Shown one piece after another: positions 54,878-62,170 of a stretch of 64,000 nt of DNA. Source of the DNA: Saccharopolyspora soli (GTDB lineage Bacteria; Actinomycetota; Actinomycetes; Mycobacteriales; Pseudonocardiaceae); contig NZ_JALBWV010000045.1 of assembly GCF_022678645.1 (NCBI RefSeq), forward strand, positions 1 through 64,000, read 5' to 3'. A program made the translations under genes and the position numbers. Below the pieces are notes generated by a model. The model had not been told where the DNA came from. It ran no database searches and saw only the letters and a program-made list of their open reading frames with translations. Every line of letters starts with the position of its first letter. The stretch's first letter is position 1.

Positions 54878-54914
54878 AGGCGCCCCCAGGGTTAGTGAAC
54901 CTCGGGGGCGCCTT
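54878..54914 (+). terminator. Terminator hairpin after small unit
   Basis: AGGCGCCCCC pairs with GGGGGCGCCT, extended by AGG/CCT near the loop, and is followed by TTCGTTTGT, a fairly good intrinsic terminator for this GC content. Confidence 0.8.
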
Positions 54915-54983
54915 CGTTTGTCAGCGCGGGCGAGCGGGACCTTCTGTTCTGCTGCGCTCTCGGTGAACTGTCCACCATCGGGC

Positions 54984-55080
54984 GTGCCGGGAGACCGGCA
55001 CAAGGCTTGCCCGAGGCGGAAGGACCTAACCCCTTGGGGTCCGTCAGTCCATGGCCATCGACGATGACCCGCCTCGGGCA
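54984..55080 (+). ncRNA. Candidate structured RNA
   Basis: Two helices lie in tandem. GTGCCGG-GAGA-CCGGCAC (54984-55001) is a 7-bp hairpin closed by a GNRA tetraloop. TGCCCGAGGCGG (55008-55019) pairs perfectly with CCGCCTCGGGCA (55069-55080) and encloses CCCCTTGGGG and ATGGCCAT palindromes. The 354 bases from 54867 to 55220 hold no supported gene. The strand and function are uncertain. Confidence 0.4.
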
Positions 55081-55220
55081 CGCCCACAACACACCCGTGG
55101 AAGCGACGGCGCCCGGGACGTGGTCGCGGACTGCACGGCAGCGATGGCCTTGGTGCGGGGCACTCTCGGAGCACACTCCGCTGTGCGATCGCGATCGTTC
55201 GGCGTGCTTCCGACGAATGC

Positions 55221-55586
55221 GTGCGGTCGGAGCACACGACCCCCATACTAGAACTCGTGTTCGACAACGTCTACCCGGAGCCACCACCGTGGAAGCGCGG
55301 CGACGATCGAAAGGTCCACCCGCCTCGGCCGGTGTGGGTAGATCTCGCCCGCCTCTACCCAGCACCGGAGGAGATCCGCCCAAACCGGCAAGGGTGGGAC
55401 GTGCAGGACGTTGTCCCCGGCGAGCTCACCGCCTGGCTGCGCACCACCACCGGAGCATGGATCGCCGAAGTCCAGTACCGCATCCGGCGCGGCGACGGCA
55501 GCGAAGGCGTACGGCAGCACGGGTGGCTACCAGCCGACGCCGTCGAACCCCGCAACGACGCACTCGCGCGCAAAGACCAGCATTGA
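55221..55586 (+). CDS. Hypothetical protein
   Basis: A 121-residue protein with Trp/Pro-rich core (YPEPPPWKRGDDRKVHPPRP, VDLARLYPAPEEIRPNRQG, QHGWLPADAVEPR). Codon use is consistent with coding. The GTG at 55257 is a second possible start. Ends before the terminator at 55618. No family recognised. Confidence 0.6.
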   Translation: MRSEHTTPILELVFDNVYPEPPPWKRGDDRKVHPPRPVWVDLARLYPAPEEIRPNRQGWDVQDVVPGELTAWLRTTTGAWIAEVQYRIRRGDGSEGVRQHGWLPADAVEPRNDALARKDQH

Positions 55587-55617
55587 ACGCCCCGCACGCC
55601 GTGATGGCGGGTTCTAG

Positions 55618-55660
55618 CGATCCTCGCAACACCCTGGATTTCAGGGAGTTGCGAGGATCG
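55618..55660. terminator. Bidirectional terminator hairpin
   Basis: CGATCCTCGCAAC and GTTGCGAGGATCG form a perfect 13-bp stem, with CCCT/AGGG pairing inside the loop. It lies between two convergent genes and can end both transcripts, including the candidate peptide operon. Confidence 0.85.
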
Positions 55661-55754
55661 TGGTTTCTGGGGAGTTGAGGGCTCGGTTCGTCGAGTGCCT
55701 GTGCGCGGGATTGCCACCCGATGTCGAGCTGAGCCGTCATGGCCACTCGCAAGG

Positions 55755-56561
55755 CTATGCCCGATGGTGCTTGGCCCAGGCGCGGGCGGTCGCTGCCATG
55801 GTCGTTGCCCAGGGACTCGGGTGATCCCGCTCGATCTCGTTCCACATGCTCATGTTCGCGCGGGCGAACACGGCAACATGCTCAGGATCAGCAGCGGCAT
55901 AGGCGGGAAGTCGTGCGGCGATGGTCTCGGCTTGCTGAATGGTGTGCCCGCGGGCAACGAGTCGTAGCACCCAGAATGCCGGGTCGGTCCAGGATTGCGC
56001 CGGGGTCGCCCATGCCCAGTCGATCAGCCATGCCTGGCCTTGGGAGATCAGGATGTTATCCGGCATCCAGTCCGTGTGGGTCAGCGATTGCCCTGCGAAG
56101 GCCAAGGCGTCGGCGGGATCATCGACGTAGGTGCGAAACCGCGTCTCTATCGGCTTCCACGGGCCTGGACCAGGCGGGATCTCGATGGCGCTCAGGGCTT
56201 CCATGAGCTCGATCACCAAATCAATGTCAGGCGAGTCTGGCCGGTAGTCCGCTGACCGGCCGTCGATATGCTCGAATCCCAGAACGTTCCACCCGTCTTC
56301 GTCGAACTGCCACAGCAGTTCCGGGGAAATCCCTTTGACGAGCGGCGCGGCGGCGGCCTCGCGAGCCTGGGTGATGACCATCCGGTGATCAGACGGCAGC
56401 CCCTTGACGAATACCTTGCCGTCGCGGGTCTCCAGTACGGCGGCCAGTGGCGAGTTCTGCCCGTCGGTCACGGCGTGGCCCGAGGTGATCGGCCCTGTGC
56501 GGGCACTGATCGACTCGATGAGAGATTCGGGTAGATCGGCCCACTGGATACGTTCTGCCAA
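55755..56561 (-). CDS. APH-like phosphotransferase in peptide cluster
   Basis: A 268-residue protein-kinase-fold phosphotransferase of the aminoglycoside/choline type. KVFVKG holds the ATP-binding Lys, THTDWMPDNIL is the catalytic loop (HxDxxxxN) and LIDWAWA the metal-binding Asp. The preceding genes are a small peptide (69 bases upstream) and a radical SAM enzyme, so I infer that it modifies the peptide, confers immunity, or acts on a small-molecule partner, rather than being a true antibiotic-resistance enzyme. Confidence 0.87.
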   Translation of the reverse strand: MAERIQWADLPESLIESISARTGPITSGHAVTDGQNSPLAAVLETRDGKVFVKGLPSDHRMVITQAREAAAAPLVKGISPELLWQFDEDGWNVLGFEHIDGRSADYRPDSPDIDLVIELMEALSAIEIPPGPGPWKPIETRFRTYVDDPADALAFAGQSLTHTDWMPDNILISQGQAWLIDWAWATPAQSWTDPAFWVLRLVARGHTIQQAETIAARLPAYAAADPEHVAVFARANMSMWNEIERDHPSPWATTMAATARAWAKHHRA

Positions 56562-56630
56562 CGGTAGTCCTTACTGGACAGTGCGGACGGCCCGGCCTGG
56601 CGTGATTACCGGGCCGCCCGCGACGGTCGA

Positions 56631-56789
56631 TTACTGGTAGGGGGCGTCGCTGGACGAGCTGCACGCGCACATCGTCATGAGGCCATCGGTGTCAGCGGCG
56701 AGTTCCACGGCATCGGGGTCCAGCACGTCGGACTCCAGCGTGTCAGCCTCCGGCGGAGCCGGGAGCAGTTCGAGGGCAACAGCGGTCAT
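56631..56789 (-). CDS. Candidate RiPP precursor peptide, 52 residues
   Basis: A 52-residue reading frame. The acidic leader (TAVALELLPAPPEADTLES, then DVLDPDAVELAADTDG) is followed by a Cys/Ser-rich C-terminus, LMTMCACSSSSDAPYQ, with Cys41 and Cys43. The ATG overlaps the stop of the radical SAM gene (ATGA), which ties its translation to that enzyme. The leader/core division, length and context are those of radical-SAM-modified peptides. I know no described family with this core. Confidence 0.8.
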   Translation of the reverse strand: MTAVALELLPAPPEADTLESDVLDPDAVELAADTDGLMTMCACSSSSDAPYQ

Positions 56790-57931
56790 GATTCACCCCC
56801 TTTCGCGCTCGCAGACAGTGGGCCACTACTGCTGTGCTGGCAGTAGAGCTCCAGCGGGGCCTTTGCCTGCCGGTACAAATTGGCCAGCGGCATACATGTC
56901 CCGCAGGTCTTCTGGAGAGCGCAGCCCGAGCACCCGCCGTGACGGGTGGTGAGCCGATCGCCGATCACAGCGAGTTTCCGCAGACCGTCCACACCTTCGT
57001 CGAGCAGGTTGATCTGTTCCTCGCGTCCGATCTTGCAGATGCTGGCCATCCCGTGGGGGTCGGCGTGGAAGTGCGTGATGCCTGCGTTGCACCCGGTGTA
57101 GGGGTCGTGCTTGCGCAGCACTTCGCGGGCCTGGCTGGGCAGCACCTCGCCGCCGCCACTGAACGTCGGCGTGATGTTGGTGTACTCGAAGCTCGGGACA
57201 CCGAAGCGGTCGGCGATCGCCGTCATCTCATCGCGCTCGTGCGCGTTGTGCCTGCTCACAACGATATTGATGCGCATCGTGAGCCCGACCTCATGGGCGG
57301 CGGCAAGCCCGCGCATGAACCTCTTGAACGCGCCCCGGCTCCGGGTCATCCCGTCGTAAGACTCTTCCGTCGCCCCGTAGAGGCTGAGCGTCAACCGGTA
57401 CGGCCGGTAGGTGGCCAGGAGGTCCAGTGTCTTCTGTTGGTGCAAGCGCGACCCGTTGGAGGAGATCTGAATCATCATCCCCAACTGGGTCGCGTAGGCG
57501 AGCGTTTCCGCGAACAGGGGATCGATCAACGGCTCACCCCCGGTGAGCTGAAGCCAGAGAACCCCGGCCTCGGCCATGATGTCCAGAAGCCGTTCACGGC
57601 CTGGCCATTGCATGCCTGCGAACAGCTTCTCGCCGAGATAGCAGTGCTCACAGTCGTAATTGCAGCCGAGATTCAGCTCATACGAGGCGCGGGCGTAGCC
57701 GTACGGGCTGTCCGGTCGCACCATGATCGTGTCCCCAGCCGTCTTCTCGGTCACGTCCATGCCCCACTGGGCGCGGGCGGCAACGGCCAGCCAGTCAGGC
57801 ACTACAGCGGTGATCGCGGCGTCCCGCAGCTCGGCGTACTTGTTCACGCCGAGCTTGATCCCTCCCTCCCGGCCAGGACTGACGACCAGGTGGCCATCGG
57901 GGTAAGGACTGGCGATGAGCTGGTAAGTCAT
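56786..57931 (-). CDS. Radical SAM/SPASM peptide-modifying enzyme
   Basis: A 381-residue enzyme. Residues 85-98 have CNYDCEHCYLGEK, i.e. CX3CX2C at Cys90, 94 and 97 for the SAM [4Fe-4S] cluster, followed by LQLTGGEPLID. The C-terminal SPASM domain has at least seven further cysteines, in GCNAGITHF, SICKIG, GGCSGCALQKTCGTCMP and LYCQH. The N-terminal 80 residues could bind the leader. The ATG at 57931 follows GGACGGAGGTCTCC. It probably installs thioether, C-C or similar crosslinks on the peptide encoded immediately downstream. Confidence 0.93.
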   Translation of the reverse strand: MTYQLIASPYPDGHLVVSPGREGGIKLGVNKYAELRDAAITAVVPDWLAVAARAQWGMDVTEKTAGDTIMVRPDSPYGYARASYELNLGCNYDCEHCYLGEKLFAGMQWPGRERLLDIMAEAGVLWLQLTGGEPLIDPLFAETLAYATQLGMMIQISSNGSRLHQQKTLDLLATYRPYRLTLSLYGATEESYDGMTRSRGAFKRFMRGLAAAHEVGLTMRINIVVSRHNAHERDEMTAIADRFGVPSFEYTNITPTFSGGGEVLPSQAREVLRKHDPYTGCNAGITHFHADPHGMASICKIGREEQINLLDEGVDGLRKLAVIGDRLTTRHGGCSGCALQKTCGTCMPLANLYRQAKAPLELYCQHSSSGPLSASAKGGES

Positions 57932-58055
57932 GGAGACCTCCGTCCATCCGGTCGTGACGTGGATGCCCGGCCGGTGACCATCGGGGCAGGTCACCGACCG
58001 GGCGCGGCGTTGGTGTCGGTTCGGGGGCACGGCACCAGCGCCGGGTCTGGGCGGT

Positions 58056-58132
<77 letters not shown>

Positions 58133-58186
58133 GCGCAGGTGGCTCGGTGCCGGTCCTGGGGGACGTCATCCGGCACCGAGCCGGGC

Positions 58187-58519
58187 CTACATGCGCCGCA
58201 TGCCCGCGAGCAGGCGATGCAGCGTCAGGCGACGGCGTCCAGGGTCGTCGGGGTGGGCCGTCTGAATCTCGGCTGGCAGCGGCAGAATCCGCGTCTCCAC
58301 CTCGGCGAGGTCGTCGGCGAGGTCACCGCGGATCGTGACCATTCCGCGGAGCTGGTGACGGCCGCCGCCGCGGGTTTCGGTCTCGACCCGCGCGACCAGA
58401 CGCCCCACGCTCGCCCCGCCTGCACCTGCCGTGTGCCGTGGCCGGGGCAGGTAGTAGCGGCCTGCAAGTAACACGACGAACGCGACGGTGGCGACTCCGA
58501 AAACGACACCCCAGATCAT
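58187..58519 (-). CDS. Small membrane protein, unknown
   Basis: A 110-residue protein with an N-terminal transmembrane helix (residues 2-21, WGVVFGVATVAFVVLLAG) and a basic soluble domain (RGDLADDLAEVETRILPLPA). Third gene of a coupled minus-strand trio upstream of the peptide operon. No family recognised. Confidence 0.65.
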   Translation of the reverse strand: MIWGVVFGVATVAFVVLLAGRYYLPRPRHTAGAGGASVGRLVARVETETRGGGRHQLRGMVTIRGDLADDLAEVETRILPLPAEIQTAHPDDPGRRRLTLHRLLAGMRRM

Positions 58520-58719
58520 CGGTCCGCCCTCTTCGAATCAACGCGCACCAGCTCAGGGTTGGCCGTCGCGCGCAGCGCTGCGGACAGCTCGTCGAGTCCG
58601 GCCGCTAGCGGTAAGCAGTCGGCGGGTGTCCACCGGTCGCGCTCGATGTCGTCGACCGCGGAGGCGAGCATCACGATCGACATCCGCATCAGCCGCGCCA
58701 GCCGAGCGCGATCGCTCAT
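58516..58719 (-). CDS. Small helical protein
   Basis: A 67-residue helical protein (LMRMSIVMLASAVDDIERDRW). It overlaps both neighbours by four bases in the minus-strand trio, so it is probably translated. Function unknown. Confidence 0.6.
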   Translation of the reverse strand: MSDRARLARLMRMSIVMLASAVDDIERDRWTPADCLPLAAGLDELSAALRATANPELVRVDSKRADR

Positions 58720-58847
58720 CGCGCACCTGCCATCGGCACGCCCGCGAGCGCGTGGGCTTCGACGTTGCAGCCGGGGCAGGTCTCCCACAACCAGGCGAGT
58801 GGGGAGTTGTCCACATGAACTTTCTCCCCGCACAGCACGGTGATCAC
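58716..58847 (-). CDS. Small CxxC protein
   Basis: A 43-residue protein with TCPGCNVEAH and an early TVLCGEKVH, so three Cys and two His that could form a zinc knuckle. The GTG follows CGGACGGAGGC. First gene of the trio. Confidence 0.55.
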   Translation of the reverse strand: MITVLCGEKVHVDNSPLAWLWETCPGCNVEAHALAGVPMAGAR

Positions 58848-58888
58848 GCCTCCGTCCGGCCAGCCGCCAGGGGGCAGCCGCTCGGAGC

Positions 58889-59294
58889 TTGCGTGCCGGG
58901 GTCGAGGAGCAGCTGACGCGAGCTCGCAGAGGAACTTGCGGGCGAGTCCGAGGACCACGGCAGCGAGGAGGCCCCGATCGATTACGACCGGTGGCCGTTC
59001 GCAGCGCGGATGAACAAATCGCTCGCCAGCGGCGAGGTGCGCGCCTTCTGCCTGGGGATGGGTGTCGACCCACTTACCTACGCGACCGATCTCTTGACCG
59101 CGGTGGTCATCGAGGCCCCGGTGTTCGACGAACTCTTCGGCACCGTCGCAGCAACGAACGAGGAAGGTCGGGTGCTCGACGCGAAGCCCTTCGACGAGCA
59201 ACTCGTGATGAAGATCGTTCAGCACGAACGGCTGCAGGCGGCTGGCGCCGCAACGCTCGCGCTAGCAGTTGAGGCGCGGACGCACTTGCTCTGA
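58889..59294 (+). pseudogene. Frame-broken plus-strand gene
   Basis: From 58920 the frame reads ELAEELAGESEDHGSEEAPI then DYDRWPFAARMNKSLASGEV and continues to LAVEARTHLL at 59294, a convincing protein. But the frame hits TGA at 58914 and the only start inside is ATG at 59010. The neighbouring frame before 58914 reads VEEQLT, which would continue it if one base were removed. Most likely a mutated gene, or a shorter product starting at 59010 (94 residues). Confidence 0.5.
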
Positions 59295-59398
59295 TTTACA
59301 ACCGCCAGTTGTACAACCGCCGCTTGTTAGCCGGAGACGGCAGCGACGGGTGATTCTTCAGATGTCAGCAGTTGATGCTGAGGTCTGAGGAGCAAGTC

Positions 59399-59551
59399 AT
59401 GGCAGGAGAGACCAACGAGTCGACGCCGCAAGGGCGTAATGAGTCAGTGTCCACGCAGGACGTAGACGCACTGATCGAGGCTGTTCAAACGCTCAGGGCC
59501 GCTCGGCTTCGTCAGCTCGCTGCTTCTCGAGAGCAGCAACCCGGTCCCTGA
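59399..59551 (+). CDS. Small hypothetical protein
   Basis: A 50-residue reading frame (AGETNESTPQGRNESVSTQD, then DVDALIEAVQTLRAARLRQL) with GAGGAGCAAGTC before its ATG. Its 3' end overlaps the convergent repressor gene by 59 bases. The good ribosome site is its main support. Confidence 0.4.
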   Translation: MAGETNESTPQGRNESVSTQDVDALIEAVQTLRAARLRQLAASREQQPGP

Positions 59552-59852
59552 GTTCCTGCAGTTCATCCAGGACGGCGTCCAGCTTGCGTAGGACTGGATC
59601 TTCCGCTTCTTCGGCGTGCGGTTCTAGCGTCTCGCCGTGAAGAACGCGCTCGAGGTAGGGGGACGGCCATCCGAGAGCTTCGGAGATCGCAGCGAGGGTC
59701 CGTGGCTGGCGCTTACGTGCATTGATGTTGTGCTGCAGTTCGCGGAGGGTCGTCAGCGACACACCGGCCTTTGATGCGACGTCCATCTGGGTCATGCGTG
59801 TCTCGGCGAGTCGATCGCTGATCGCCTTCGCCACGGCGTCCCACCTGTCCAC
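59493..59852 (-). CDS. XRE-family repressor of second element
   Basis: A 119-residue protein with an N-terminal helix-turn-helix (TQMDVASKAGVSLTTLRELQ at about 21-40) and a C-terminal coiled coil (LRKLDAVLDELQELRDRVAA). GTG start. It faces away from the excisionase-like gene across an operator region, the layout of a second lysogeny or maintenance switch. Confidence 0.82.
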   Translation of the reverse strand: MDRWDAVAKAISDRLAETRMTQMDVASKAGVSLTTLRELQHNINARKRQPRTLAAISEALGWPSPYLERVLHGETLEPHAEEAEDPVLRKLDAVLDELQELRDRVAALEKQRADEAERP

Positions 59853-59886
59853 GGCACCTCCTCTGCAGCGTTGTCGCTCAGGCTAG

Positions 59887-59900
59887 TGCCGATATCGGCA
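59887..59900. promoter_or_regulatory. Perfect 14-bp palindrome
   Basis: TGCCGATATCGGCA is a perfect palindrome 34 bases upstream of the repressor start, so a likely autoregulatory operator. Confidence 0.55.
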
Positions 59901-59942
59901 TCAATCGAGAACTCCTGACCAGCGTGGCTTGACATCGACCTC

Positions 59943-59968
59943 GATTGGCATCAATATTGAGGCCAATC
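59943..59968. promoter_or_regulatory. 26-bp near-perfect palindromic operator
   Basis: The outer arms GATTGGC and GCCAATC are perfect, and the inner core TCAATATTGA is also a palindrome; only one pair in 13 mismatches. It lies 25 bases before the excisionase-like start, and GGCATCAAT is shared with the site region at 59897. It probably binds the repressor at 59493. Confidence 0.65.
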
Positions 59969-59993
59969 GAGCACAGAGTTGATGGAGGTGAGC

Positions 59994-60257
59994 ATGAGGC
60001 CACTGTTGAACGCACGGCGAGGCGAGGGGCAGACGCCCGACCCGCCGAAGTTCTACAGCGTTGCTGAGGCGGCGCGGATGTTCCGGACCTCGCAGATGAC
60101 GCTGTATCGCGCGATCGCCGACGGTCAGTTTCCGGCCGTGCGGATCCGAGGACGGTTGATCATCCCGGCGAAGGCCGTCGACGCGATGATCGAGGCCGCG
60201 TTCGACCAGCAGCGCGCCGTCGATGCCGCCGAGTTCGTCCCGAAAGGGGCTGCTTGA
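59994..60257 (+). CDS. xis: Excisionase-like helix-turn-helix protein
   Basis: An 87-residue protein of the HTH_17/excisionase family: FYSVAEAARMFRTSQMTLYR, then GQFPAVRIRGRLIIPAKAVD. ATG at 59994 follows GGAGGTGAGC. Likely a recombination directionality factor of the second element or a small DNA-binding regulator. Confidence 0.78.
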   Translation: MRPLLNARRGEGQTPDPPKFYSVAEAARMFRTSQMTLYRAIADGQFPAVRIRGRLIIPAKAVDAMIEAAFDQQRAVDAAEFVPKGAA

Positions 60258-60330
60258 TGTCGGCGACCAATTGGCTGTGGCTTTTCTCCGCTGCGCTGCG
60301 ACCGCGCTGATTTGAACGACCGAGGAACAC

Positions 60331-61242
60331 ATGAGCCTGAAGGTCATGAACTGGGTCTGGGAGTACTCCCCGGCCAAAGGGACGGAGTTGCTGATGTTGC
60401 TGGCGATCGCCGACAACGCCTCCGACGACGGCACGAACGCGTACCCGTCGGTGAACACCCTTGCTCGCAAGACGCGTCTCGACCAGCGCACGGTTCAGCG
60501 CATCGTCCGGAAGCTCGCTGCTCAAGGCCACCTTGTCGTCGAGGAGCGCGGCGGCCGGGAAGCGAATCGGTACGCCGTCGTGATGCGGGAGGAGTTGTCC
60601 ACACCTCCGGCGAACTGCCACCCCCGGCAAATTGTCACCGGTGGCACGGGTGCCACCCCAGGGGTGGCACAGCTACGTCACCCCACCCCCGGCACAGCTA
60701 TGCCACCCGAACCTCCTAGAACCATCCTTGAACCCTCCTCCCATGTGGACAACGGATTGCGAATCGGGGGATCCGATGTGGAGGAGGGGGAGTCCTTCGA
60801 GGACATCGAGGCCGTGCTCGATGCGCTTGGGCCTGCTTGGCAGTTGACGCCGAAGCAGCGGCATCGGTTGGCGCCGAAGGTGGTCGAAGCGCTGCAGTCC
60901 GGGTGGTCGACGGGTCGGCTGGCTGCACATCTGGCTGCGAACCCGGAGGGCGTGAAGTCGCCAGCCGCGGTGCTGTCGGCGCGGCTCGATGATCTGCCGC
61001 CCGTTACTTCGGCAACTCGCAGGCACTCCGCGAAGCCGGATTGGTGCCAGAAGTGCGACGAGGAGACCCGCAGAGTCGAACGGCCTGACGGCCGTTGGGT
61101 GCGCTGTCCCGACTGCCACCCGCAGAAACGAGACCGGAACTCGGGGCGGCCGAAGCCGCCAAGCACCCGCCGCCCCGAGTCCTCCACCCCAACCGATCAC
61201 CAGACCGGAAGGAGTGCCACCAGTGTCCCCCACAGCGCTTGA
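60331..61242 (+). CDS. HTH_36-type replication-like protein
   Basis: A 303-residue protein. The N-terminal winged helix (residues 17-90: GTELLMLLAIADNAS, YPSVNTLARKTRLDQRTVQR) is of the type at the start of phage and plasmid replication proteins. A low-complexity linker, then a helical domain (LTPKQRHRLAPKVVEALQSG) and a C-terminal zinc ribbon (CQKCDEETRR...CPDCHP) follow. The 3' end overlaps the first conserved stem-loop at 61139-61180. Confidence 0.72.
   Translation: MSLKVMNWVWEYSPAKGTELLMLLAIADNASDDGTNAYPSVNTLARKTRLDQRTVQRIVRKLAAQGHLVVEERGGREANRYAVVMREELSTPPANCHPRQIVTGGTGATPGVAQLRHPTPGTAMPPEPPRTILEPSSHVDNGLRIGGSDVEEGESFEDIEAVLDALGPAWQLTPKQRHRLAPKVVEALQSGWSTGRLAAHLAANPEGVKSPAAVLSARLDDLPPVTSATRRHSAKPDWCQKCDEETRRVERPDGRWVRCPDCHPQKRDRNSGRPKPPSTRRPESSTPTDHQTGRSATSVPHSA
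61139..61180 (+). repeat. Conserved-loop stem-loop, copy 1
   Basis: ACTCGGGGCGG and CCGCCCCGAGT form a perfect 11-bp stem around a loop containing CGAAGCCGCCAAGCACCCG. The same loop recurs at 61526-61562 with a different stem. This copy is inside the 3' end of the replication-like gene. Confidence 0.7.
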
Positions 61243-61510
61243 GCTCAACCACCGGGAGCGCGCGACGCTCCGTGCGGTGGCGGCGGGACGGGTCGAGATG
61301 ACCTGCAGCTGCGAGCCGGACCTGTTCGTCGACGGCGTCAACTTCTCCGACCAGACCACCGCTCACCACCTGGCACACCTCGGCCTTCTCCAGCCCGGTC
61401 GGCGTGGGCGTGCCGGTGCTCGCGTCCCGGCGGTCCTCACCGACGAGGGCGAATTGGTTCTGAGCGCCAAAGCGGAGGCCATGTCGAGGGCAACGCGACC
61501 TACCGCGTGA
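61223..61510 (+). CDS. Small protein, winged-helix-like
   Basis: A 95-residue protein: LELNHRERATLRAVAAGRVE, CSCEPDLFVDG and a C-terminal wing-like VPAVLTDEGELVLS segment. GGAAGGAGTGCCACCA precedes the GTG, which lies in the last codons of the upstream gene. Unknown function. Confidence 0.65.
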   Translation: MSPTALELNHRERATLRAVAAGRVEMTCSCEPDLFVDGVNFSDQTTAHHLAHLGLLQPGRRGRAGARVPAVLTDEGELVLSAKAEAMSRATRPTA

Positions 61511-61525
61511 TCACAGACCGAACCT

Positions 61526-61562
61526 GATCCGGGGTCGAAGCCGCCAAGCACCCGCCCCGATC
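61526..61562 (+). repeat. Conserved-loop stem-loop, copy 2
   Basis: GATC-CGGGG pairs with CCCC-GATC around the same CGAAGCCGCCAAGCACCCG loop as copy 1, here between two genes. Downstream, TCCACC.CAACCGA is shared as well. Confidence 0.7.
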
Positions 61563-61600
61563 CCTCCACCTCAACCGAGACCAGACCTTGGGAGACGAGT

Positions 61601-62170
61601 GTGTTCTCTTCGCAGATCTTCGTGCCCGACGACCGCTACGACTATGAGCACGCCAGCGACTTTCAGTCCCGCTACGGCGCGTACTTGCGGTCCAACACCG
61701 GGCAGTTCCTCGACTACGAGACCAACCGGCTGACGGACAACCCGGTGGATTTCGCCGCTGCCGCGTGGCGGATCGCGCAGTCACCGGTGATGAGTCCGGC
61801 CTACGTCATGGCTCACCCGCGTGTGCTGAGTGCGACGGCGTCGTGGGACCTCGAATACCGGCTCGCTATCACGGTGGCTGTGGCTGCTGGCGTGCCACAC
61901 GAGATTTCGCGCGCGCTTCGCGGCGTGTGGCGTGGATGGAACCGCAGTGGGGTGTGGAGCGAGCCGGAGGACAACGACCTACCGGTTGCCACCACGGTGT
62001 TGCGGCTCCGGGTGCCGATCACGGCCGACGGCTTGCCGACGCCGGTCTACTCGTCGATCGCTGAGCCGTCCACTGAGGTTGCCAAGGCTGCGGTGCAGAC
62101 GATCTGCGGCCGGTTGAACGCCGCGCTCACCAGCGTCTTTTCCAGGCTCGACCGGAAGGAGGTTGCGTGA
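61601..62170 (+). CDS. Hypothetical protein
   Basis: A 189-residue protein with YDYEHASDFQSRYGAYLR near the start and a mainly helical middle (LAITVAVAAGVPHEISRALR). I recognise no domain. It follows stem-loop copy 2 and is coupled to the WhiB gene (GTGATG). Confidence 0.68.
   Translation: MFSSQIFVPDDRYDYEHASDFQSRYGAYLRSNTGQFLDYETNRLTDNPVDFAAAAWRIAQSPVMSPAYVMAHPRVLSATASWDLEYRLAITVAVAAGVPHEISRALRGVWRGWNRSGVWSEPEDNDLPVATTVLRLRVPITADGLPTPVYSSIAEPSTEVAKAAVQTICGRLNAALTSVFSRLDRKEVA

Noticed and set aside
55755-56561. Reading the kinase as an aminoglycoside-resistance gene.
   Set aside because: The fold is the same, but the context (peptide and radical SAM genes) and general motifs do not support a resistance substrate.
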